From assembly GCA_011526095.1 (NCBI GenBank), contig WYBA01000012.1, forward strand, positions 1 to 34,630: a stretch of DNA of 34,630 bases, read 5' to 3'. The stretch is from Myxococcales bacterium. GTDB lineage: Bacteria; Myxococcota_A; Polyangia; Haliangiales; Haliangiaceae. Of the stretch, positions 7,785 through 18,703 are shown piece by piece (position 1 is the first letter of the stretch; each line of letters starts with the position of its first letter). A program made the position numbers and the translations under genes. The notes under the pieces are model-generated. The model had not been told where the DNA came from. It did not search any database and saw nothing but the letters and a program-made list of their open reading frames with translations.

Positions 7785-9110
7785 CTAGCGAACCGGATCG
7801 TAGTCGAGCAGCGCGTAGGTCCGGACATCGTCCGCGGTGTCGAGCTGCCCGTCGCTGCCGACGTCGAAGGTCAGCGTCTGCGTGCGGCGGTGCGCGGCGT
7901 CGTAGTCGTAGTCGTAGTACTGCGTCGCGACGTCGTCGCTGGTGAGCCAGGTCTGGTCGGGCCCCGGATCGGTGAACCGGCGGACGCGGGTCACCAGCCC
8001 GGCGTCGTCGAGCGTGTAGAGCTGGTGCTGCTGGATCGCGCCACTTCCGTCGAGCGAGCGCCAGGCGATGTAGTTGCCCGCGGCGTCCAGCGTGCTGACG
8101 CTGCGGTAGCCGATCACGTCGTCGCCGGTGAGCCAGGTGGCGTCCGCGCCGGGCCCGCTGTAGTTGATCTGCTCGATCGTCGTCGCGCTGGGGTAGCTCG
8201 TGTCGTTGACGAACGACGGCACGTCGTCCGCGGTGTACGGCTCGCGGTCGGGGCCGAGGCCGGTGTACGAGATCAGCCGGACGATCCGGTCCTGGTCGTC
8301 ATACGTGAGCGACTGCCAGTACGCGAGCGTGTCATCCGCGGTGCGCCACTGATCGTCGGGGCCCGGGCCGTTGTACTGGCGCACGCGGTGCTGGCCCGCG
8401 TCGCCATACTCGTAGGCCGAGTAGCCACCGATCGTGTCGTCGGCGGTCAGCCAGACCTCGTCCGGGCCGGTGCCGGTGTGGTTGACCGAGCCGGTGTAGC
8501 TGCCGTCGGCCTGGTAGCTGTAGTCGTACCAGTAGCTGATCGCGTCGTCGGCGGTGTCGACCACGCCGTCGCTTCCCGCGGCGTAGTAGACCCACTGGTC
8601 GAAGAACCCCTCGGCGTCGAGGACTCCGTCGGCGCGCGAGGTCGCGCGACCGTCGGCGTAGCCGCGCCCGCGCTGGTACTGGTTGATGTACGTGCGGAAC
8701 CGGAACGTCGGGACGTCCACGGCGTCGCCGCCGGCGGTGACGCCGGTCGTCTCGACGCGGTACTGGGTCTGGTAGTAGAGCGGGCGGGCGAGCTGGAGCG
8801 TGGCCGTGCGGGTCGTCGCGTCCCACGTCACGTCGGCGACCGGGACCCGCCGGCGCGACGATCGCTCGTAGACCGCGACGGCGCCGTCGAGCGAGGCCTC
8901 GTCGACGGCGCCGGTGAACGTGAGCGTCAGCTCGGTGAGGACGTCGACGCCGACGGCGTCGGCCGCCGGGCCGGTGGACTCGAGCGCGACCGCGGCGGTC
9001 GCCGCATCGGGGCCGGAGTCGTCATCGCCGGCGTCGGAGAACGGGGCCACCTCGCCGCACGCGGGCGTGGCGGCCCCGAGCAGCATCGCGAACAGGGCGC
9101 GTCGCATCAT
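7785..9110 (-). CDS. lipoprotein with Ig-like domain and about eight 35-residue DD repeats
   Basis: The product has 441 residues. An N-terminal signal LFAMLLGAATPAC places the lipid-attachment Cys at residue 18. After an Asp/Ala linker comes a bacterial Ig-like (SbsA/Big_5-type) domain at about 42-140, with TELTLTFTGAVDEASL. The rest is built from repeats with a core G-x-GPD-xx-W-x-T-x-DD-x(3)-Y at residues 179, 213, 248, 284, 319, 354 (degenerate), 381 and 418, mostly spaced 34-36 residues. Each repeat is followed by Tyr/Asp strands such as YWYDYSYQADG that resemble YD/RHS-type beta hairpins. The acidic turns could bind calcium (inference). It is probably surface-anchored, adhesive or structural. 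No clear ribosome site or -10 was seen upstream. Confidence 0.85.
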   Translation of the reverse strand: MMRRALFAMLLGAATPACGEVAPFSDAGDDDSGPDAATAAVALESTGPAADAVGVDVLTELTLTFTGAVDEASLDGAVAVYERSSRRRVPVADVTWDATTRTATLQLARPLYYQTQYRVETTGVTAGGDAVDVPTFRFRTYINQYQRGRGYADGRATSRADGVLDAEGFFDQWVYYAAGSDGVVDTADDAISYWYDYSYQADGSYTGSVNHTGTGPDEVWLTADDTIGGYSAYEYGDAGQHRVRQYNGPGPDDQWRTADDTLAYWQSLTYDDQDRIVRLISYTGLGPDREPYTADDVPSFVNDTSYPSATTIEQINYSGPGADATWLTGDDVIGYRSVSTLDAAGNYIAWRSLDGSGAIQQHQLYTLDDAGLVTRVRRFTDPGPDQTWLTSDDVATQYYDYDYDAAHRRTQTLTFDVGSDGQLDTADDVRTYALLDYDPVR

Positions 9111-9188
9111 GGCAGGTGGAGCGCGCCGGACCGGGGTGTGACCCTGGGCCGCGCCCCGGCGGGTGGTAGCTCCGGGCGTTGTCCCGGC

Positions 9189-9350
9189 GTGCGCACGCGC
9201 GTCACATCGCTCGCGGTCGTCCTCGCGGTCGCGGTCGGTCGCGGTCGCGGCGAGCGCGCCGGCGCGCGCCGGCGGCGGACCGGTGGACGAGGACGCGCCG
9301 GTGACCGCCCCGGAGATCGAGCCGTCGGCCGACGTACCCGCACGGAGGGC
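9189..9350 (+). pseudogene. possible remnant of an exported protein (frameshifted signal peptide)
   Basis: The 292-base gap between the two minus-strand genes (9111-9402) contains, from GTG 9189, VRTRVTSLAVVLAVAV. One frame over comes VAVAASAPARAGGGPVDE, followed by an acidic stretch APEIEPSADVPA. Joined, these read like a signal peptide with cleavage after ARA and an acidic mature start. The frame switch falls in a run of GCGGTC repeats. No continuation is visible before the LysR gene end. It could also be chance coding bias in GC-rich DNA. Confidence 0.22.
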
Positions 9351-9402
9351 GGCGTCCCTTGCGCGGTGGGCGTCCGTCTCCGTCCCCGTCTCTTTCTCCG
9401 CC

Positions 9403-10335
9403 TCACCCCGCCGTCTCGACCAGCTCCACGAACGCGCGCGCGGCGCGCGACACCGCGCCCGACGCGGGCGTGATCACGCCGAGCCGGCGCGGCGGGCCCA
9501 GGCCGGTCACCGGCAGGGCGACCAGCTCGCCGGCGCGCACCTCGGCGACGACGGCGACCTCGGGGACGATCGCGACGCCGAATCCCAGGCCGACGAGCCG
9601 CTTGATCACCTCGATCGAGCTCATCTCCATCGCGATCCGCGGCGTGAGCTTCGCGGCGGCGAGCGCGGCATCCACGTGGGCGCGGGCCGCCGTCGAGCGG
9701 TCGAGCACGACCAGCGGGTGCGCGGCCACATCCCCGAGCGCGACCCGGCGGCGGCGCGCCAGCGGGTGCCCGGGCGGGACGATCGCCACGTCGCGCAGCG
9801 GCCCCAGCGCGCGCACGTGCAGCGCGTCCTCGACCGCTCGCCCGTCGACGCGCAGCCCCTCGGGCAGCGGCAGCGCGACGACGCCGAGGTCGAGCTGCCG
9901 CGCCGCGACCCGCGCCGCGACCACCGGCGACGGCCGGTTGTCGAGCACCAGCTCGACCGCGGGGTGACGCGCGCGGAACGCGGCGAGCGCCGGCGGCAGG
10001 ACGTGGGTCGCGAACGTGTCGCTGCACCCGACGGCGAGCCGGCCTCCCGTCACGTCGCGCAGCGCCGCGACCGCCGCGCGCGCCTCGGCCAGCGCGCCGA
10101 GCACGCGCTCGCCGTGGTCGCGCACGACGCGCCCCGCCTCCGTCAGGTGGATCCGGCGGCCGTCGCGCACGACCAGCAGCTCGCCGACGTCGTCCTCGAG
10201 CAGCGCGACCGCCTGGCTGATCGACGACTGGGTGCGGCCGAGCGCGCGCGCGGCGCGCGAGAACCCGCCCTCGCGCGCGACCGCGACCAGGGCGCGGAGG
10301 CGGTCGATCCGCAGATCGGGCTCGTCGGGAGTCAT
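9403..10335 (-). CDS. LysR family transcriptional regulator
   Basis: A 310-residue protein of standard LysR length. The N-terminal winged helix-turn-helix spans about 8-65 (LRALVAVAREGGFSRAARAL, then SSISQAVALLEDDVGELLVV). A linker helix follows, then the periplasmic-binding-protein-like effector domain from about 92 (GGLAV-type start GRLAVGCSDTFATHVLPPAL). It is a cytoplasmic activator or repressor whose ligand cannot be told from sequence. It is transcribed away from purL, sharing a 73-base intergenic region that contains a long palindrome. LysR proteins often regulate themselves and the divergent neighbour, so purL is the obvious candidate target (inference). A -10-like TATAGA lies within the palindrome on this strand. 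Confidence 0.93.
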   Translation of the reverse strand: MTPDEPDLRIDRLRALVAVAREGGFSRAARALGRTQSSISQAVALLEDDVGELLVVRDGRRIHLTEAGRVVRDHGERVLGALAEARAAVAALRDVTGGRLAVGCSDTFATHVLPPALAAFRARHPAVELVLDNRPSPVVAARVAARQLDLGVVALPLPEGLRVDGRAVEDALHVRALGPLRDVAIVPPGHPLARRRRVALGDVAAHPLVVLDRSTAARAHVDAALAAAKLTPRIAMEMSSIEVIKRLVGLGFGVAIVPEVAVVAEVRAGELVALPVTGLGPPRRLGVITPASGAVSRAARAFVELVETAG

Positions 10336-10342
10336 CGATAAC

Positions 10343-10371
10343 GACGATGGATTCTATAAGAAACCATCGTC
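10343..10371. promoter_or_regulatory. 29-bp near-perfect palindrome between lysR and purL (probable operator)
   Basis: Arms GACGATGG (10343-10350) and CCATCGTC (10364-10371) are perfectly complementary. Inside them TTCT (10352-10355) pairs with AGAA (10359-10362) around the same centre at 10357. Only the 10351/10363 pair and the central bases break symmetry. The AT-rich core TTCTATAAGAA contains -10-like hexamers for both directions: TATAAG at 10355-10360 for purL and TATAGA on the other strand for lysR. A dimer or tetramer bound here would cover both promoters. The classical LysR T-N11-A spacing is not met exactly. Confidence 0.75.
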
Positions 10372-10407
10372 TTGTGCGATGGACCGCGCCCCGGCACGAT
10401 GCCCCCC

Positions 10408-14319
<3,912 letters not shown>

Positions 14320-14345
14320 GAACCGGTTGTGCTTCCCAACCGTTC
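14320..14345 (+). terminator. possible hairpin after purL
   Basis: GAACCGGTTG (14320-14329) can pair with CAACCGTTC (14337-14345) with one bulged base and a 7-base loop, starting at the last base of the purL stop codon. There is no following T run, so it is at best a weak terminator. Confidence 0.3.
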
Positions 14346-15013
14346 GCCCTGATCCGTTCGGCGATGGCCCGGCGCGTGCTCGAGTGAGCCGCGGCACGCG
14401 CAGCGCGGGCGACCTCACGTCCGCCGTACCAGATCGCGATCACGCTCTGTCCGCGATGCGACCGCGCCACCCAGGCCGCCGGAGGCGACATGCTCGCCGC
14501 CCCGAGACTGTCGAGCAGGCTTGCTGCGACGCCGTACACCTCGGCCGCGTCGACGGCGAGCACGTCGCCGGCGCGACGCTCACATCCCCGCGCGCACTCG
14601 CACCGCCGGCCGAGGCGCGCGATCACCACCGCTGCACCGTGCCCGGGTGCCGCTCCACGCGCGGGCTCGAGTTGCATCACATCCAGTGGCGCTCGCGCGG
14701 AGGCGACCACCGGGCAGGGAACCTCACGACCACGTGCAGCCATCATCACGCCGCGGTCCACCACGGCCACCTTCGCATCCTCGGCACAGCGCCGCATGCG
14801 CTCCGCTTCGAGCGTGCCGGCGACACGCCCTACGCGACCGACGTCGTCGCCGAGGTCAGGGCCGCCCTGCGCGGGCTCGGCTTCCGCCCGGCGGACATCA
14901 CGCGTGCCGTCGTTCAGGCGAGCGTCCACGTGGGCGCCGACGCACCGCTCGACGCCTGGCTTCGTGCGGCCCTCCGCGCATGCCCCCGGCCAACCTCGTC
15001 ATCGTCGGAGTGA
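14343..15013 (+). pseudogene. decayed HNH endonuclease (DUF222-like type with RuvA-like tail)
   Basis: From 14343 one frame reads FALIRSAMARRVLE, a TGA at 14385-14387, then AAARAARATSRPPYQIAIT and LCPRCDRATQAAGG. At about 14490-14500 the homology moves to another frame, which continues VEQACCDAVHLGRVDGEH, then CTVPGCRSTRGLELHHIQWR, GNLTTTCSHHHAAVHHGH, and ends at 15013. The core is an HNH nuclease domain with paired Cys, HH and N-x(8)-HHH residues. The end (ALRGLGFRPADITRAVVQAS) resembles a RuvA C-terminal helical domain, as in other myxobacterial HNH proteins I recall. The N-terminal part is missing next to the purL stop. One stop plus one frameshift make it a remnant. The intact C-terminal portion alone might still be expressed. 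Confidence 0.75.
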
Positions 15014-15071
15014 ACGTCTCCGTCTGAAGACCCCGCTCACGCTTGCCGAGAGGGTCGATCAGAATCGAGCC

Positions 15072-15126
15072 CACTCCGCTCGTCCTGAGCAGCGCCGAGC
15101 GCCAGCGAGGCCCGTGTCGAAGAGTG
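15072..15126. repeat. intergenic repeat, copy A
   Basis: This ~50-base element shares an exact 21-base block (15100-15120) with a second copy at 17209-17229, plus weaker flanking similarity (CGTCCTGAGC versus CGCCCCGAGC). Its ends CACTC (15072-15076) and GAGTG (15122-15126) are inverted. The form, with a CTGAGC motif on one side and GTCGA on the other, resembles small REP-like intergenic palindromes of GC-rich bacteria. It lies between the HNH remnant and the secreted-protein gene. Confidence 0.65.
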
Positions 15127-15178
15127 CTGCCAGTCCTGCACGTCCCGCGCCGTCGTGGACTCCCCACCGCGCGCGCCG

Positions 15179-15184
15179 TACGCT
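15179..15184 (+). promoter_or_regulatory. -10-like TACGCT before the 15191 gene
   Basis: TACGCT ends 6 bases before the ATG at 15191. No Shine-Dalgarno is present. Confidence 0.45.
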
Positions 15185-15190
15185 CGTCGC

Positions 15191-15682
15191 ATGACGCGCG
15201 CGCTGCCCGCCTTCGCCGCCTGGTCCGCGCTCACGCTTGCGCTCGCGTGCGTCGCCGTCGTTCTCGCCGTGTCGCCGGCCGAGGCGCGCATCAAGGCGCG
15301 CAAGCTCATCGTCCACGTCGAGGGCGGCGCGCTCGGCTCGTCCACCGCGACGCACTCGGTGCGCGTCTTCCACGACGGCACCTACCGCGTGGTCGACGAC
15401 GGCGCCGCCCCGCGCACCGGCAAGCTGACGAAGAAGCGGCTCGCCCGGCTGCGTGCCTTGCTCACCCGCGCCGGGTTCACCGCCACGCCGCTCGAGTGCG
15501 ACGCCGTCGCGACGGACTGGACGCGGCTCACCGCCGGCAAGCGCACCGTCACCTACGAGTCGCCGTGCGGCAGCGCGCCCGACGCCGCGACGCTCGCGCT
15601 GTGGCGCTGCGCCGAGGGCCTCACCGGCAACCCCGCGATGGCCGGCCTGTCGCTCGCCGAGATGTGCCCGACCGCGCCGTGA
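15191..15682 (+). CDS. secreted protein of unknown function (163 aa)
   Basis: The start ATG 15191 gives a clear Sec signal peptide (FAAWSALTLALACVAVVLAV, cleavage after AEA near residue 35). An upstream in-frame ATG at 15155 would place 12 residues before it and lies before the -10-like hexamer, so it is rejected. The mature part has beta strands KLIVHVEGG and HSVRVFHDGTYRVVDDG, a basic helix with KKRLARLRALL, then two cysteines (LECDAV and YESPCG) and a third (WRCAEG) and fourth (AEMCPT). The four Cys could form two disulfides in the periplasm. Its stop overlaps the GTG of the acyl-CoA synthetase gene by four bases (GTGA), so the two are co-translated, although no functional link is evident. 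I do not recognise the family. Confidence 0.8.
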   Translation: MTRALPAFAAWSALTLALACVAVVLAVSPAEARIKARKLIVHVEGGALGSSTATHSVRVFHDGTYRVVDDGAAPRTGKLTKKRLARLRALLTRAGFTATPLECDAVATDWTRLTAGKRTVTYESPCGSAPDAATLALWRCAEGLTGNPAMAGLSLAEMCPTAP

Positions 15683-17109
15683 CCGAGCACGTCGACACGC
15701 TCGTCCTCGACGAGCCCGCCGCCGCCGCGCGCGCCGCCCACGCCGTCGCCGCCCTCCGCGCCGCGGGCGTGCCGGCCGACGCCGGCCCCGACGCGATCGT
15801 CGCCTCGCTGTGCGGCAACAACGCCGCCGCGGTCGCCGCGCGCGACGCCGCCACCGCGCACGGTGCCGTCCACGCGCCGCTCAACCCGCGCCTCGCCGCG
15901 CCAGAGATCGCGTGGGCGCTCGCCCACACCCGCCCGCGCGCGCTGCTCGTCGACCGTGACCACGCCGCGCTCGCCGCGACCCTCACCGCGGGGCTCGCCG
16001 TGCCGCTGATCGTCCTCGACGATCACCCCCCGTCACCCGCGCCCACCCGCGGCGACCTGCGCGACCTCTACGCCACCCGCGCTGGCGCCACGCTCCTCTT
16101 CACCTCCGGCACCACTGGCCGACCCAAGGGCTGCGTGCGCACCGAGCCGCGCGACGCCGCGCGCCTCGCCGAGCTGCGCGCCTCCTACGCGCTCGCCGCC
16201 GACGACGTCCACCTGATCACCTGCCCGCTCGCGCACTCCGCGCCCGGCAGCTTCCTGCGCGCGTGCCGCGGGGTCGGCGCGCGCACGGTCGTCCAGGCCG
16301 CGTTCCGTCCGCGCGCGTTCCTCGACGCCGTCGCCGCCCACCGCGCCACCGTGTTCTTCCTCGTCCCCACGCAGTGGCAGCGCCTGCTCGCGCTCCCCGA
16401 CGACGTCCGCGCCCGCGCCGACCTGTCCTCCGTGCGCGCGGCGATCGTCGCCGGCGCCCCGATCACGCCCGACACCAAGGCCCGCATCATCGACTGGCTC
16501 GGCCCGGGCAAGCTGTTCGAGTTCTACGGCAGCTCCGAGACCGGCACCGTCACCGTCGCCGGCCCCGACGACCACCTCGCGCACCCCGGCTCGGTCGGTC
16601 GCCCGCCGCCCGGCGTCACCGTCACGCTGCGCGACGGCGAGGTGTTCGTCGACTCGCCCGCGCTCATGGACGGCTACCTCCGCGACGACGGCTCGGTCGA
16701 CGCGCGCCCCGGCGCGATCTCCGTCGGCGACCTCGCCACCGTCGACGCCGGCGGCTGGCTCACCCTGGTCGACCGCAAGCACGACACGATCATCAGCGGC
16801 GGCCTCAACGTCTACCCGGCCGAGGTCGAGCGCGCCCTCGCCGAGCACCCCGACGTCGCCGGCGCCGTCGCGTTCGGCGTGCCCGACGCCGACCTCGGCC
16901 AGCGCGTCGCCGCCGTCGTCGCGGCCCGCCCCGGCGCGCGCCTCGACCCCGCCGCGCTCCTGGCCTTCCTCCGCGCCCGCCTCGCCGGCTACAAGCTCCC
17001 GCGCGCCCTCGCCGTCTGCGCGCTCGACGATCTCCCGATCGGCTCGTCCGGCAAGGCCCTCCGCCGCGCCGCGCGCGACCGCTTCGCCGCGGCCCTCGTC
17101 GCCGTGTGA
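15679..17109 (+). CDS. AMP-forming acyl-CoA synthetase / AMP-dependent ligase
   Basis: This enzyme activates a carboxylic acid with ATP to the acyl-adenylate and then, typically, to the CoA thioester. It is 476 residues from GTG 15679, shorter than average ANL enzymes because the N-terminal domain is abbreviated. Motifs are the P-loop LLFTSGTTGRPKG from 139, the A5-like FYGSSETGT from 282, the A7-like GDLATVDAGGWLTLVDRK from 350, and the hinge/A8 region ISGGLNVYPAEVERAL. The A10 lysine is Lys459 in GSSGKALRR. It is cytoplasmic with no signal. The substrate cannot be predicted; SAPGSFLRACRG lines the likely acyl pocket region. It is translationally coupled to the upstream secreted-protein gene. 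Confidence 0.92.
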   Translation: MTEHVDTLVLDEPAAAARAAHAVAALRAAGVPADAGPDAIVASLCGNNAAAVAARDAATAHGAVHAPLNPRLAAPEIAWALAHTRPRALLVDRDHAALAATLTAGLAVPLIVLDDHPPSPAPTRGDLRDLYATRAGATLLFTSGTTGRPKGCVRTEPRDAARLAELRASYALAADDVHLITCPLAHSAPGSFLRACRGVGARTVVQAAFRPRAFLDAVAAHRATVFFLVPTQWQRLLALPDDVRARADLSSVRAAIVAGAPITPDTKARIIDWLGPGKLFEFYGSSETGTVTVAGPDDHLAHPGSVGRPPPGVTVTLRDGEVFVDSPALMDGYLRDDGSVDARPGAISVGDLATVDAGGWLTLVDRKHDTIISGGLNVYPAEVERALAEHPDVAGAVAFGVPDADLGQRVAAVVAARPGARLDPAALLAFLRARLAGYKLPRALAVCALDDLPIGSSGKALRRAARDRFAAALVAV

Positions 17110-17182
17110 GCGACCGCGCGGCCGCTCGCCCGGAGCTCCTTGCCGACGCTGTCGGAGATCGCATCAGCCGAGCTGGTTCCAG

Positions 17183-17237
17183 GACCGTTCGCCCCGAGCC
17201 GGGCCGACCGCCAGCGAGGCCCGTGTCGAGGGGCCAG
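17183..17237. repeat. intergenic repeat, copy B
   Basis: This is the second copy of the element at 15072-15126, about 2.1 kb away and in the same orientation. The shared 21-base block is 17209-17229. Inverted ends (CCCC at 17192-17195 and GGGG at 17230-17233) allow a short stem. It lies between the convergent acyl-CoA synthetase and 17247 genes, inside a 137-base gap with no gene. Confidence 0.65.
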
Positions 17238-17246
17238 CCTTCCGCG

Positions 17247-17783
17247 TCACCGCCCCTGAGCGACGCCTCCCGCCAGCGCCGCGACCAGCTCGTCGAGCGA
17301 GACCCACTGCACGCCGGTCGCGGTCGGGTCTTCGACGTGCTCGATCGTCACCGCGCCCCACTCGCGCTCGATCGTCAGGTCGAACCGCCCCAGCTCGAAC
17401 CGCGCCCACGTCGGCGCGTCCTCCGACAGCGCCCGGTCGATCGCCGCGCGCACCTCGGCCGTGCCCTCCTCCGCGACCAGCCGGTCGAGCAGGCTCGGCG
17501 TCACCGGGTAGCGCTCGATCGCCGCGCGCAGCCGCCGCGCCGCCGCGACCGCCGCGCCTCGCGTCGTCGCGCGCTCCAGCTCGCGCAGCGCCTCGTCGAG
17601 CGCCGGCCACGGCGCGGCCACCCCGGCCGCGCCGCCGCCCGCCGCGTCGAGCGCCTCTCGCCGCCCCGCCTCCGCCTCCGCCTCGTCACCCTCCGCGTCG
17701 AGCTCCGCCAGCGCGACCACCGCCTCGCGCAGCGCCTCGAACGCGCCGCGGTTCACGCCGCGGTTCCGGCCGGTCATCGTCAC
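17247..17783 (-). CDS. hypothetical protein (178 aa)
   Basis: It is read from GTG 17783, whose GTGA overlaps the stop of the upstream gene; ATG 17777 is an alternative two codons in. The protein is soluble and mostly helical: AFEALREAVVALAELDAEGD, then LRRLRAAIERYPVTP-like helices (RRLRAAIERYPVTPSLLDRL). A short beta region follows, WARFELGRFDLTIEREWG, then VTIEHVEDPT. No signal, membrane segment or catalytic motif. Function unknown. It forms a two-gene operon with the 17780-18091 gene. Confidence 0.65.
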   Translation of the reverse strand: MTMTGRNRGVNRGAFEALREAVVALAELDAEGDEAEAEAGRREALDAAGGGAAGVAAPWPALDEALRELERATTRGAAVAAARRLRAAIERYPVTPSLLDRLVAEEGTAEVRAAIDRALSEDAPTWARFELGRFDLTIEREWGAVTIEHVEDPTATGVQWVSLDELVAALAGGVAQGR

Positions 17784-18091
17784 ACCTCTGGATACTCCGT
17801 CCGCCGCGGCGCCACCAGGTGCCCCAGCGCCAGGCCGAGCGCCGCGAGCCGAGCCCGCAGCCCCGACTCGTCGTCGACGACATGCACCTCCTCGTCCCGC
17901 ACCTCGCCGCCCGCCCAGCCCTCGCCGCCCCGTCCGCGCCCGATCTCGAACGCCCGCACCCGGTACCGCCCACCGCCCAGCGGCTCCACCCGCACCCACG
18001 CCCGCCGCGTGTGATCCGCCGGCGCGCGCTCCGCCACCAGCGGCCGCCCCGCGCGGAGCGCGTCGAGCACGTTCAACTCAGGCTCGGACAT
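17780..18091 (-). CDS. hypothetical protein (103 aa)
   Basis: It starts at ATG 18091 (MSEPELNVLDALRAGRPLVA). Longer upstream extensions overlap the divergent Uma2 promoter and are rejected. The middle is beta-rich with charged strands: AWVRVEPLGGGRYRVRAFEI and EVRDEEVHVVDDES, followed by a helix ARLAALGLALGHLVAPRR. It is soluble, of unknown function, and coupled by a 4-base overlap to the downstream gene. I see no clear promoter in the 58 bases separating it from the Uma2 start. Confidence 0.7.
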   Translation of the reverse strand: MSEPELNVLDALRAGRPLVAERAPADHTRRAWVRVEPLGGGRYRVRAFEIGRGRGGEGWAGGEVRDEEVHVVDDESGLRARLAALGLALGHLVAPRRTEYPEV

Positions 18092-18132
18092 GGCCGGCGA
18101 TCCTGCACGACCGTCCGGCGGCAAGCCAGTGC

Positions 18133-18138
18133 TAGCCT
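18133..18138 (+). promoter_or_regulatory. -10-like TAGCCT before the Uma2 gene
   Basis: TAGCCT ends 11 bases before the ATG at 18150. There is no convincing Shine-Dalgarno (only GCAGG is present, close to the start). Confidence 0.4.
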
Positions 18139-18149
18139 GCTGCAGGTCC

Positions 18150-18700
18150 ATGAGCGGATCGCGCGCCACGTACGACGACCTGCTCGCAGTGCCCGATCAC
18201 ATGGTCGCCGAGCTGATCGACGGCGTGCTCCACACCAGCCCGCGGCCCGCGCTTCTCCAGGCGCACGCCAAGACCACGCTCCTGGGCGAGCTCGCAGGTC
18301 CGTTCAAGCGCGGCCGCGGCGGCCCCGGCGGCTGGATCATCCTGTTCGAGCCCGAGCTGCACCTCGGCCGCAACGTCGTCGTCCCGGATCTCGCCGCTGG
18401 ACGCGCGAGCGCATGCCGGAGCTCCCCGACGCCACCTACGTCTCGATCGCGCCCGACTGGGTCTGCGAGGTCCTCTCGCCTTCCACCGCCGCGCTCGACC
18501 GCGTCGAGAAGCTCCCGCTCTACGGCGCCCACGGCGTCGCGCACACCTGGCTCGTCGACCCCGACACCCGCACCCTCGAGGTCCACCGCCTCGATGGCCG
18601 CACCCTCCGCCTCATCGCCACCCACCGCGACGCCGAGCACGTCCGCGCCGAGCCGTTCGATGCGTTCGAGCTCGACCTCGCGCTGCTGTGGCAGCGCTGA
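18150..18700 (+). pseudogene. Uma2-family restriction-endonuclease-like protein, one-base frameshift
   Basis: Frame one starts at ATG 18150 with YDDLLAVPDHMVAELIDGVL and runs through FEPELHLGRNVVVPDLA. At about 18401 the family sequence jumps frame and continues WTRERMPELPDATYVSIAPD, CEVLSPSTAALDRVEK, and ends LALLWQR at 18700. A missing single base at CTCGCCGCTGG would restore the expected PDLAGW. The PD...E-V-L-S...K signature of the Uma2 (DUF820) PD-(D/E)xK-like fold is otherwise complete. Uma2 genes are abundant in cyanobacteria and myxobacteria and their biological role is not settled. Rejoined length is about 183 residues, normal for the family. Either a sequence error or a recent mutation fits. 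Confidence 0.85.
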
Positions 18701-18703
18701 CGC

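Noticed and set aside
17819..18149. Plus-strand frame upstream of 18150 as part of the Uma2 protein
   Set aside because: It overlaps the well-supported minus-strand gene 17780-18091, and the Uma2 N-terminus begins in another frame at 18150.
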